From Gammaproteobacteria bacterium (GTDB taxonomy: Bacteria > Pseudomonadota > Gammaproteobacteria > Pseudomonadales > Pseudohongiellaceae): 64,000 bases of DNA. The notes beneath the pieces are model-generated. The model did no database searches, had not been told where the DNA came from, and was given only the letters and a program-made list of their open reading frames with translations. The stretch lies in contig SHZK01000010.1 in the NCBI GenBank assembly GCA_009692305.1, positions 22,114 through 86,113 on the forward strand, given 5' to 3'. Positions 8,984 through 18,485 of this stretch are shown in pieces; position 1 is the first letter of the stretch, and the number at the start of each line of letters is the position of its first letter. The position numbers and the translations under genes were made by a program.

Positions 8984-10132
8984 ATGATTCGTGACCAGGA
9001 AACTCTTAACCAGCTTGTTGGCCTGATTGAACGCTTCGTCCGCGAGCGTCTGGTACCTGCAGAGAATCTGCTGGCCGAGTCTGGCAGACTGCCAGCAGAT
9101 ATCTTGCAAGAGATGAAACAGCTCGGCCTGTTTGGCCTCACCATACCGGAACAATACGGTGGGCTCGGACTCACCATGGAAGAAGAAATTCTGGTCTCTA
9201 TCGCTCTCGGTCGTACCTCACCTGCGTTCCGCTCGGTGCTGGGCACCAACAATGGCATCGGCTCCGCGGCAATAGTGTTCAACGGCACCGAAGCCCAGAA
9301 ACAAAAATACCTGCCGAAGTACGCCAGCGGCGAATGGATTGCCTGCTTCTGCCTCACCGAACCCGAGGCCGGTTCTGACGCTGCTGCACTCAAGACCACG
9401 GCGCGGCGAGTAGGTAACCAGTACATACTGAATGGCACCAAGCGCTATATCACCAATGCCGCGGTCGCCAACACCTTCAATGTCATGGCCCGCACCAATC
9501 CGGATATCAAGGGTGCGCGGGGCATCTCCTCGTTCATCGTGGAGCGCGACACACCCGGCATCACCCTGGGTGCGATCGACAAAAAAATGGGACAGTCCGG
9601 CTCTCTCACCTGCGACGTGATCTTTGAAGATGTGGCAATACCCGCAGAAAATCTCATTGGCGCGGAAGGCGAAGGCTTCATCACTGCAATGAAGGTGCTG
9701 GACCGCGGACGGCTGCACATCTCTGGTGTGAGCGTGGGAGTCGCCGAACGTCTGATTAAAGATGCGCTGGAATATGCCATGCAACGCAAGCAGTTTGGCG
9801 TGCCGATTGCGGAGCAACAACTGGTGCAGGCGATGCTGGCAGATTCCCAGACAGAAACTTACGCCGCCAAGTGCATGGTGCTGGAGACTGCGCGCAAGCG
9901 CGACCTGGGTGAGTCTGTTGTGATGGAGTCGGCCGCGTGCAAATATTTTGCTACCGAGATGGTTGGCAGGGTGGCTGACCGAGCGGTACAGATTCACGGA
10001 GGTGCTGGTTATATGTCCGAGTATGCCGTAGAACGCTTCTACCGTGACGTGCGCCTGTTCCGACTCTACGAAGGCACGAGCCAGATCCAGCAACTGGTGA
10101 TTGCACGCAATATGATCAAGTCAGCCCAGTAA
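8984..10132 (+). CDS. Acyl-CoA dehydrogenase
   Basis: 382 residues from ATG 8984, which follows GAGGGG with good spacing; an in-frame ATG at 8948 lacks this. Canonical short/medium-chain acyl-CoA dehydrogenase: CFCLTEPEAGSDAAAL, ITNAAVANTFNVMAR, IHGGAGYMSEYAVERFYRD and LYEGTSQIQQLVIARN, the last containing the catalytic Glu. It diverges from the thiolase operon, with a 209-bp shared promoter region between, which suggests joint regulation. Unlike the paired enzymes in this window it looks like a homotetramer-type enzyme. Confidence 0.93.
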   Translation: MIRDQETLNQLVGLIERFVRERLVPAENLLAESGRLPADILQEMKQLGLFGLTIPEQYGGLGLTMEEEILVSIALGRTSPAFRSVLGTNNGIGSAAIVFNGTEAQKQKYLPKYASGEWIACFCLTEPEAGSDAAALKTTARRVGNQYILNGTKRYITNAAVANTFNVMARTNPDIKGARGISSFIVERDTPGITLGAIDKKMGQSGSLTCDVIFEDVAIPAENLIGAEGEGFITAMKVLDRGRLHISGVSVGVAERLIKDALEYAMQRKQFGVPIAEQQLVQAMLADSQTETYAAKCMVLETARKRDLGESVVMESAACKYFATEMVGRVADRAVQIHGGAGYMSEYAVERFYRDVRLFRLYEGTSQIQQLVIARNMIKSAQ

Positions 10133-10159
10133 GGACGCGCAAGGTCGCTCGCGACACTT

Positions 10160-10651
10160 CTAGTGCGGATGGGAAAAGCCTTCGGTCGGAATCGTCGGCT
10201 TGAACTGTTGATGACAACCTTCGCAACTCTCCACCAGCAGATCGGCAGCCTGCGCCAGTCCGTCGCGATCTTGCGCCCGGGCACTGCTTAGAGCCAGCAG
10301 GCCGGCAACATTCATCTGGTTCACATAATTCCGCCAGAACTGCTGCACAATCCACATCGCATCATTCACACCGGTGCCGCCCATACTGAGCGCGCTGCGG
10401 CTGGAGATGATCTGGATCGCGTGATGCTCGGCTTCCTGCCACTCAACATCTGCCAGCGCCCGGTCCGGATCAGCAGCATCCCAGATAAAATGCGCAGCAT
10501 GGTCAATCTGCGCCACCATTACCTCGTTGATACTGACATCGGGTGTGAACGGTATGTTAACGCGCGTACCAGATTCAATTCCGGTGTTGACGGTTGTTTG
10601 GCCACAAGCCGCAAGTGATAACAGTACTACCGAAATAAATCCTGTGCGCAT
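10160..10651 (-). CDS. c'-type cytochrome lipoprotein
   Basis: 163 residues. The signal peptide ends in the lipobox LAAC (Cys16), so the protein is a lipoprotein. The single haem motif CEGCH lies at residues 143-147, close to the C-terminus, with helical sequence before it; that layout is typical of class II cytochromes (cytochrome c' / c-556). The axial ligand would be His147. Such proteins act in periplasmic electron transfer or NO binding. It is convergent with the acyl-CoA dehydrogenase gene and divergent from the channel-like gene. No redox partner is adjacent. Confidence 0.78.
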   Translation of the reverse strand: MRTGFISVVLLSLAACGQTTVNTGIESGTRVNIPFTPDVSINEVMVAQIDHAAHFIWDAADPDRALADVEWQEAEHHAIQIISSRSALSMGGTGVNDAMWIVQQFWRNYVNQMNVAGLLALSSARAQDRDGLAQAADLLVESCEGCHQQFKPTIPTEGFSHPH

Positions 10652-10739
10652 TTCTCCCCCTTAAAACACCATCGCCAGCAGTATAGAAAGCGAGCTGCAC
10701 CGCTTGTTGATATGGATCAACCTGTCATCCGGAAAATCG

Positions 10740-10781
10740 CTAAGGTTTAAGCCCTAAGGTATAAGCCCCAAGGTATATGTA
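10740..10781. repeat. 14-bp tandem repeat, three units
   Basis: Units CTAAGGTTTAAGCC, CTAAGGTATAAGCC and a degenerate third (CCAAGGTATATGTA) sit head to tail in the region between the cytochrome gene and the channel-like gene. The first two differ at one base. The period equals that of the array at 1292-1347, but the sequence differs. Confidence 0.75.
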
Positions 10782-10869
10782 ATGAGGGGTTCGCGGCACA
10801 TCGCACCAATGTCTGGTGCATGCTAGTATCACCCGCAAATCGCCTCCTGCTGGAAATTGCCAAGCTGCC

Positions 10870-11346
10870 ATGAACTCAGAACCAGTATCCCCATTGCGCG
10901 CCAAACTCTACGAAATCATCTTTGGCTATGACACTGCGGGTGGCAAACTGTTTGACCTGATCCTGATCTGCCTGATCGTAACCAGTGTTAGCGCGGTATT
11001 GCTCGACTCCATAGCATCGGTTCATGCCAGCTATGGCGTGATTCTATTCAGGCTGGAATGGCTGTTCACGATTCTGTTTACCATCGAGTACGTGCTGCGC
11101 ATTTACAGCACGCAGGAACGACGCAGATACATTTTCAGCTTTTATGGCGTAATTGACCTGTGCTCGATTTTGCCAACCTATATCGCCTTCCTGTTTCCCG
11201 CAGCAGGCTATCTGCTCGTCATTCGCATCCTGCGCGTATTGCGCATCTTCACCGCATTACAGCGCAAAGAATTGATAACAGTAAACAATCGGGAAATCGA
11301 GTTGCTGGAAATCGGCGCTCTACGGGGTATCATAGGGAACAATTAA
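10870..11346 (+). CDS. Voltage-sensor-only ion channel fragment
   Basis: 158 residues from ATG 10870 (in frame from 10816, but the upstream part is not hydrophobic and resembles non-coding sequence). Four membrane segments can be seen: S1 (FDLILICLIVTSVSAVLL), S2 (WLFTILFTIEYVLRIY), S3 (FYGVIDLCSILPTYIAFLF) and S4 (VIRILRVLRIF, with Arg at every third position). This is the voltage-sensor domain of Kv/ion-transport channels. Directly after S4 the sequence stops resembling the family and ends; the S5-pore-S6 module with TVGYG is missing. It is either a decayed channel gene or a stand-alone voltage sensor. The fadH-like gene starts 24 bp downstream. Confidence 0.65.
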   Translation: MNSEPVSPLRAKLYEIIFGYDTAGGKLFDLILICLIVTSVSAVLLDSIASVHASYGVILFRLEWLFTILFTIEYVLRIYSTQERRRYIFSFYGVIDLCSILPTYIAFLFPAAGYLLVIRILRVLRIFTALQRKELITVNNREIELLEIGALRGIIGNN

Positions 11347-11361
11347 TTCAGACCCCTGTGA

Positions 11362-13404
<2,043 letters not shown>

Positions 13405-13444
13405 CATTCATTACAGTCAGAAGTTTCGGCGCTGAGTCTTCTCT

Positions 13445-13474
13445 AGCAAAAACCTATTCGTGAATCTTTTTGCT
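13445..13474. terminator. Hairpin downstream of fadH
   Basis: AGCAAAAA pairs with TTTTTGCT eight for eight, with a further ATTC/GAAT pair inside. The stem is AT-rich and lies 41 bp after the fadH stop. It may act as a weak terminator; there is no separate U-run after it. Confidence 0.4.
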
Positions 13475-13514
13475 CGTAGTTGCGAAAGCCAGAGACGTTT
13501 TAGAAAAAACAAAC

Positions 13515-13604
13515 CGAGCTACTTTCCGCCCGACTCGAAGGTGATCATCCCCTCACGACGCTCCGCGTCTGATTGTTCGGTGACGATCACCTCCGATCCG
13601 GGCT
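13515..13604. repeat. 90-bp direct repeat, copy 1
   Basis: Runs from CGAGCTACTTTCCGCCCGAC to CCGATCCGGGCT and matches copy 2 (13933-14022) at 85 of 90 positions by eye. Inside, AGGTGATC and GATCACCT form outer arms and GACGC/GCGTC a small inner hairpin, so each copy can fold. Confidence 0.85.
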
Positions 13605-13709
13605 GCTATCGACGTTGAATTCTTTGGATCGATGTTGAATTCAAATGAAGAAGTTGAGTTCATTTAATCGAAGTTGCTTTAACCAACCGCATCTCATTCG
13701 CCGAGGCAT

Positions 13710-13842
13710 GGGGTGGTATTGGGGTTCAGCTGCGATCAAAGACCAGCGCCGAAGGAGCGAAAAAGACCGCTTTACAGGGCTTTTTCGGGATGGAGGGAAC
13801 CGCGGAGCGGCGCGGGCTGCAGCGGAACCACAATACCACCCC
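13710..13842. repeat. Inverted-repeat element, MITE-like
   Basis: Arms of 24 bp at 13710-13733 and 13819-13842 (GGGGTGGTATTG then KGGTTC and GCTGC) are inverted copies with two mismatches. Nested inside, GAAAAAGACC faces GGCTTTTTC, allowing a long branched hairpin of about 133 bp. No coding capacity. It lies exactly between the two 90-bp direct repeats. Confidence 0.75.
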
Positions 13843-13932
13843 GGTGCCGATCGAAGGGGACTGCTTCGAATCGAAGGCGAACTGCTTCGATTCGAAGTTG
13901 AAGTAAGCAAACAAGTGCGAGGCAAGATCAGT

Positions 13933-14022
13933 CGAGCTACTTTCCGCCCGACTCGTAGGTGATCATCTCCTCGCGACGCTGCGCGTCTGATTGCTCGGTG
14001 ACGATCACCTCCGATCCGGGCT
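13933..14022. repeat. 90-bp direct repeat, copy 2
   Basis: Second copy of the repeat at 13515-13604, same orientation, five substitutions and no gaps. The copies start 418 bp apart and flank the inverted-repeat element. This copy ends 17 bp before the stop of the spermidine-synthase-like gene. Confidence 0.85.
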
Positions 14023-14038
14023 CGACGCAGAGTTGAGG

Positions 14039-14941
14039 TTAATTGTCTCGCAATAAATTTGCTGGTGCATATTGGTCGGTCAGCACGCGCCTGCTCATAT
14101 CCCAATCCACACGCGTAGTCAGCCGCGCCGGATATTCCAGCAAGGGGATGTCATATTTTTCAAGGCTTGGGGCCAGGCGTTGCGCCTCGGTGACGAGTGC
14201 TCCGCGCGGCGGCAGTGGCTTGAGCTGGGTGATGATGATGCGATTGCCTGAGGCTGGCATTTTGAAATTGAAAAATTCCGTGAACACACGTTGATACGTT
14301 ACTGATTCATGATCATAGAAGCGGCTCATGGAAAAAGTATTGGCGACGAGCACGCCATCGTCAGCCATGATCGCCTTCACTTCTTCCAAAAACTCCATGG
14401 TCAGCAGGTGTTCTGGAATGTAATCACCGCCAAAGGCATCCAGCACAATGTAATCGTATTTCTTGCCGAGCAGACCTGTGCGCTTCACGAACACTCTGGC
14501 ATCGGCCACAGTCACCTTCATATTCGGATTTTCTTCGAAGAAGAAAAACTGATGAGCGACATTGACCACGGCCTGGTCCACTTCCACGACATCAATCTCG
14601 GCATCGGGGAATAAATCAGTGAGCGTGGTGGGAATGGAACCACCACCGAGACCGGCAACAAGAATGGTTTTCGGATCTGGCTTCAGCAGCAGACCGGCGA
14701 AACTCATGCGCGTATAGGCGAATACCAGTTTGTCAGGTGTGCTCACATCGATACAAGTCTGGTTTCTGTCGCCACGATGCACATTGAATATCAGACAGCG
14801 ACGATCACCGGTTTGCACGACGGTGATATCACGATAAATAGAGCGTTCTTCATGGATGGTTTCAGCAGCGAAACTGCTGACGCTGTGCCCGCACAAAATT
14901 GTCAGCAATAACCTGCAAGCAACCAAGAGTTTATTTCTCAT
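14039..14941 (-). CDS. Spermidine-synthase-like methyltransferase-fold protein
   Basis: 300 residues from ATG 14941. A hydrophobic leader (LLVACRLLLTILCG) is followed by a spermidine synthase fold: ILVAGLGGGSIPTTL (nucleotide-binding glycine loop, near residue 90), IDVVEVDQAVV and YDYIVLDAFGGDYIPEHL. The catalytic-loop Asp of spermidine synthases (normally in DSSDP) appears as LDAFGGD, so polyamine synthesis is uncertain. The start overlaps the end of the upstream membrane gene by 11 bp. Many proteobacteria carry these two parts as one polypeptide; here they are separate, coupled genes. The leader may be a membrane anchor rather than a cleaved signal. Confidence 0.78.
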   Translation of the reverse strand: MRNKLLVACRLLLTILCGHSVSSFAAETIHEERSIYRDITVVQTGDRRCLIFNVHRGDRNQTCIDVSTPDKLVFAYTRMSFAGLLLKPDPKTILVAGLGGGSIPTTLTDLFPDAEIDVVEVDQAVVNVAHQFFFFEENPNMKVTVADARVFVKRTGLLGKKYDYIVLDAFGGDYIPEHLLTMEFLEEVKAIMADDGVLVANTFSMSRFYDHESVTYQRVFTEFFNFKMPASGNRIIITQLKPLPPRGALVTEAQRLAPSLEKYDIPLLEYPARLTTRVDWDMSRRVLTDQYAPANLLRDN

Positions 14942-15596
14942 GGCTTGGTACCCGAGCCGGACTTGGCTGCGCATTGCGCAAGTAATCGATCAGCAGGATC
15001 ACGCCGCCGGCCATAAGCAAGGCCGCTATCGATCCCCACATGATCTGGTTTACATCAAACCACAATACAAAATAAAAGCTCGTGGCCAGGGTTCCGGCGG
15101 CACTGCCCAATGTGGAAATAAAGAACAGCTGACCCGCCATGTGACCGCTGTGATCCTGAGACTGCACCAGCAGCCGCACCGAATAGGGAGAGATCATACC
15201 CAGGATACCGATAGGCACAAAATACATGATGATGCAGGCGAGCAAGGAGCCATAACGCGGATCTTCTATATTCAGGAAAATTGGGCGCATGGTCAGATCT
15301 GCGAACAGGATGATGGGCAAGCAGAACAGTGCCGCACCAATGAAAAACAGGCCGAAGGTAGTGCCATTGGGATTGCGCGTCGACAGGCGCCCGCCAAGCA
15401 GGTAACCCATGGCCAGGGCGAGCATAAAAATCGTGATGATGCTGCCCCACACCACCTGACTGCCGCCAAAATACGGTGCCATGATGCGCGCGCCCAGCAT
15501 CTCAATGGCCATGATGCAGAAGCCGCTGATGAAGGCCATGCTGATGATGAGCAGAGGCGGAAGCCCGCTGGATACAGCCCGTTTTTTACTACTCAC
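14931..15596 (-). CDS. Membrane partner of spermidine-synthase-like protein
   Basis: 221 residues, with about six hydrophobic segments. The pattern FISGFCIMAIEMLGARIMAPYFG near the N-terminus, where a helix contains a conserved E-x-L-x-x-R, matches the transmembrane half of fused MFS-like/spermidine synthase proteins; VVWGSIITIFMLALAMGY follows. The last residues overlap the start of the cytosol- or periplasm-facing synthase-like gene, so both are made together. The role of this membrane domain is not established. Confidence 0.78.
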   Translation of the reverse strand: MSSKKRAVSSGLPPLLIISMAFISGFCIMAIEMLGARIMAPYFGGSQVVWGSIITIFMLALAMGYLLGGRLSTRNPNGTTFGLFFIGAALFCLPIILFADLTMRPIFLNIEDPRYGSLLACIIMYFVPIGILGMISPYSVRLLVQSQDHSGHMAGQLFFISTLGSAAGTLATSFYFVLWFDVNQIMWGSIAALLMAGGVILLIDYLRNAQPSPARVPSHEK

Positions 15597-15779
15597 AAAT
15601 TACCTGCCCTATCAGTCAAGGACCGCTAAAGTATCATTGACTGACCCGCAAATAAAATGATTCCGCACCCTGTGCCTGTGAGCAAGCTTGGGAAGCCGGC
15701 TGCAGTTGGCTGCATTGAGTGAGAAATCCGAGTTGTTAAATTGCGCACCTGGCACCACTCAAAGCAATTTTAGTGAAGA

Positions 15780-16574
15780 CTACTTTTTGCTGCCAAGGTG
15801 ACGACCGCCATCGATGGCGATAACCTGACCAGTCATGTACCTGGCCGCGGGTGATACAAGGTACAGCGCGAGACCAGCGATATCTGCCTGATTACCGATG
15901 CGTCCTAATGGATTCTCCTGCTCGATCTGTGCGCGATGCTGGCTCAGCGTCCAGTCCATCATCTGGCTCTCGAATGCACCCGGCGCGATAGCATTTACGG
16001 TCACGCCTTTCGGTGCCAGTCTTACGGCCAGGTTTTTGGTGAGAAAATGCACCGCTGCCTTGCTGGCGCCATAGGCGAAATTATCCATGGAAGACACTCG
16101 CAAGCCATCGATGGAACCGATGTTGATCACACGGCTCGGATTGGCCGGGCTCGCACCCTCGCGCAGCAATGGCATCAGGTCGCGAGTCAGCATGAAGATC
16201 GCTTTCACGTTGATGTTCATCACCTTGTCATAGCCTTCCTCGGGATACTCCTCGAACGGCGCACCCCAGGCGGCACCGGCATTATTTACCAGAATATCCA
16301 GTCGCTTCTCTCTGGCTTTGAATTCACTGACAAATGCTGCGCGTCCGGCACTGGTGGAGAGATCGGCTGGCAAGGCGATACATGCGCCGGCACCGAGCGC
16401 TGACAATTCTGCTGCAGTCGCTGCACAGGCCTGGGCTTTGCGCGCGGTGATATAGGTCTTGATGCCATTCTCGACAAAGCCGGTGGCGATCATCTTGCCG
16501 ATGCCACGGGAGCCGCCGGTGACAATTGCGATCTTGCCGGATACAGAGAACAGCGAATTGATGTTTAAAGACAT
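15780..16574 (-). CDS. SDR family oxidoreductase
   Basis: 264 residues, classical short-chain dehydrogenase. Cofactor motif TGGSRGIGKMIA (residues 19-30), NNAG near 91, catalytic Ser in IGSIDG, and YGASKAAVHF with the Tyr and Lys of the active site; the end IDGGRHLG is also typical. NADP preference is suggested by the Arg in the glycine loop but not certain. It is the last gene of a minus-strand operon of two acyl-CoA dehydrogenases, a histidine phosphatase and an aminoglycoside-phosphotransferase-fold kinase, so it probably oxidises or reduces a hydroxyacyl-CoA in that route. Confidence 0.92.
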   Translation of the reverse strand: MSLNINSLFSVSGKIAIVTGGSRGIGKMIATGFVENGIKTYITARKAQACAATAAELSALGAGACIALPADLSTSAGRAAFVSEFKAREKRLDILVNNAGAAWGAPFEEYPEEGYDKVMNINVKAIFMLTRDLMPLLREGASPANPSRVINIGSIDGLRVSSMDNFAYGASKAAVHFLTKNLAVRLAPKGVTVNAIAPGAFESQMMDWTLSQHRAQIEQENPLGRIGNQADIAGLALYLVSPAARYMTGQVIAIDGGRHLGSKK

Positions 16575-16624
16575 GGGGTAATCCTGTGATAGTTATTAGG
16601 CGATGCCAGTGGCTGGCGCCGAAC

Positions 16625-17704
16625 TCAAGTGGAAATCTTGCCTGCCATGATCAACTCGCACATTTGTTGCAGGATGATGGTTTTCTTCACCATCATCTTG
16701 AAACGTATATCCTGAGTCAGGCCGTGGTAATAACGATAATAAATCTGCTGCCCAATCACCGCCAGACGAAACAGGCCAAAGCAGTAATAGAAAGGAAAAT
16801 TGTTTACTGACAAGCCAGTGCGCTGCTGGAAGCGTGCAATGATCTGCCGTCGCGTCGGCGCACCCTCGACATCGCTCGGCATATTGCGGTATTCGCGGAA
16901 GAAATCCGGGTCGCCGGTCTCCACCCAATAGCCGAGCGTACAACCGAGATCCATTAACGGATCGCCAACTGTAGCCATTTCCCAATCCAGCACTCCGATT
17001 ACCTGTTGCGGGTTGGAGGCAGAGAAGATCACGTTATCCATCTTATAATCGTTATGAATCACGCTGGCCTTGCCACTCTCTGCCGGCATATTGTCCTGCA
17101 GCCATTGCATGGTCGCGTCGCAATTCGCGGTATCAGGCGTCATGGCATCAGCCCAGCGTTTGCACCAGCCATCCACCTGTCTATGTACGTAACCCACCGG
17201 CTTGCCAAAAGTATCCAGCCCGGCTGCCACCAGGTCTACCGAATGTAATTCACCCAACACGTCGAAGAAGTTGAACAATTGCTGGCGAATCTGGTCAGGC
17301 GTCATCTTTAACTGCGGCGGGTATTCGCGGCGAATTACCAGACCCTCGATATAATTCATCAGGTAAAAATCGCAACCGATGATGCTTTGATCCTGGCAGA
17401 AATGAATCGGTATGGGCCCGTAAGGAAAAACGTTTTGCAAGGCAGACAGAATCTTGTATTCACGGGACATATCGTGCGCCGACTTGACCGTGGAGCCAAA
17501 GGGCGGGCGGCGCAGCACCCATTTATCGCTGCCACTGCTCAGCAAATAGGTAAGATTGGAAAAACCACCGGGGAATTGCTGCAATTTGAGATTGGCAACC
17601 TTGCTGCCCAACACTGGCTGCAAGTATTGCCGTAACTGCTCGAGGTCCAATTCCTCACCAGCCCGAATTGTGCCTGCCTTATCTACCAAACTGGAATCTG
17701 TCAC
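16625..17704 (-). CDS. ACAD10-type phosphotransferase (APH-fold kinase)
   Basis: 359 residues of the APH/choline kinase fold. Visible motifs: FPGGFSNLTYLL (ATP-binding region), HNDYKMDN (catalytic HxDxxxxN) and VIGVLDWEMATVGDPLMDLG (the metal-binding Asp). The family is related to the kinase domain of human ACAD10/11 and to bacterial LvaA, which phosphorylate 4-hydroxyacyl-CoAs so that an acyl-CoA-dehydrogenase-like enzyme can eliminate phosphate (family knowledge). Sitting 50 bp upstream of an SDR gene and downstream of a histidine phosphatase and two acyl-CoA dehydrogenases, the same chemistry is plausible here. Confidence 0.88.
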   Translation of the reverse strand: MTDSSLVDKAGTIRAGEELDLEQLRQYLQPVLGSKVANLKLQQFPGGFSNLTYLLSSGSDKWVLRRPPFGSTVKSAHDMSREYKILSALQNVFPYGPIPIHFCQDQSIIGCDFYLMNYIEGLVIRREYPPQLKMTPDQIRQQLFNFFDVLGELHSVDLVAAGLDTFGKPVGYVHRQVDGWCKRWADAMTPDTANCDATMQWLQDNMPAESGKASVIHNDYKMDNVIFSASNPQQVIGVLDWEMATVGDPLMDLGCTLGYWVETGDPDFFREYRNMPSDVEGAPTRRQIIARFQQRTGLSVNNFPFYYCFGLFRLAVIGQQIYYRYYHGLTQDIRFKMMVKKTIILQQMCELIMAGKIST

Positions 17705-17724
17705 GCGCTATCCTTTCACCAAGA

Positions 17725-18435
17725 CTACCGGTAGGTAATCATGTGCTGCAATCCGGGACGTTCCAGATGCGGCAGGTTATTAAACTGGGTGAGCGAGATC
17801 TTGCCATTGCCGTACTTGATCCGCGTCACGGAGCTATTATGCACCATCCAGTTTGTCGTAATAACCTGTTCGTCGGGAAATTGCAGAACTCTTTGCAGGG
17901 CCATGGCGATGACGCCGCCGGATGTGGAAAGCAGCACACGACTGCCGCTGCCGTGTTGCGCCATGAGTGTATCGAGCACACCGTATACGCGCTGGCGGAA
18001 GTCCTGCCAGTGTTCAAACCCCGTGTCGTCCGAGCGGGGTTGCAACTGGTTCGTGATCCATTTTGCAGTCGCTGCCTCGAACAGCGTCTGAAATAGTTTT
18101 GCTTCCTTTATAGGGAATTGCGGCGGCGGATCGAAGCCTTCAGAACGCGCGTGGTCGCGCAGATAGAGCTGGATTAGCGGATCGCCATTGTATTCATTCA
18201 GATGGGCGTGTTCGACCAGTTGCAGCGGTTGCTTGCGGCCCAACTCCAGTAATTCGCTCGCAGTTTCCTTCTGCCGCAGCAGACTGCCGCTGTAAATTGC
18301 ATCGAAGCGCTCGCCGGTGTCCTGCCAATGCTGCGCCAGCAAGCGTACCTGTTCGATACCACGTTCACTTAACTTGTCATAGGACGCTGTGCCGAAAGAC
18401 GCCTGTCCGTGTCGCACTAGGATCAGCTCACTCAT
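17725..18435 (-). CDS. Histidine phosphatase family protein
   Basis: 236 residues from the ATG at 18435 (two codons after an alternative ATG). It begins with LVRHGQASFG, the phosphoglycerate-mutase-type motif whose His becomes phosphorylated; SERGIEQVRLLAQHW, YSGSLLRQKETA, and the C-terminal LLSTSGGVIAMAL (second catalytic region, with Ser where many have His) follow. The replacement in VLLSTSGG of the usual VSHG His is notable, though related family members show it. It is encoded between the kinase and acyl-CoA dehydrogenase genes of the operon; substrate unknown. Confidence 0.86.
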   Translation of the reverse strand: MSELILVRHGQASFGTASYDKLSERGIEQVRLLAQHWQDTGERFDAIYSGSLLRQKETASELLELGRKQPLQLVEHAHLNEYNGDPLIQLYLRDHARSEGFDPPPQFPIKEAKLFQTLFEAATAKWITNQLQPRSDDTGFEHWQDFRQRVYGVLDTLMAQHGSGSRVLLSTSGGVIAMALQRVLQFPDEQVITTNWMVHNSSVTRIKYGNGKISLTQFNNLPHLERPGLQHMITYR

Positions 18436-18485
18436 AACCATCCTGCCTGTGCATCAGTGCTCGACACGCGCCGCTACCAGCAGTT

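Larger units (their letters stand above)
13405..14038. other. Gene-free repeat block between convergent genes
   Basis: 634 bp between the 3' ends of fadH and the spermidine-synthase-like gene. Short open frames here have no protein-like features. The block holds a hairpin at 13445-13474, two 94%-identical 90-bp direct repeats at 13515 and 13933, and between them a long imperfect inverted repeat (13710-13842). AT-rich short repeats (GTTGAATTC near 13615 and 13635) and near-palindromes (CTGCTTCGAATCGAAG, CTGCTTCGATTCGAAG near 13861-13897) fill the rest. The position between convergent genes is typical of REP/BIME- or MITE-like elements. Confidence 0.8.

Noticed and set aside
11327..11360. Repeat-like AATTAATTCAGACCCC at the end of the voltage-sensor gene as an insertion remnant
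   Set aside because: Resembles tails seen next to some REP-associated transposases, but no second copy or transposase is present, so it was not called.
13641..14105. Open frames of 100-154 codons inside the repeat block
   Set aside because: They cross repeats and hairpins, have arginine-rich low-complexity translations on both strands, and no family-like motif.
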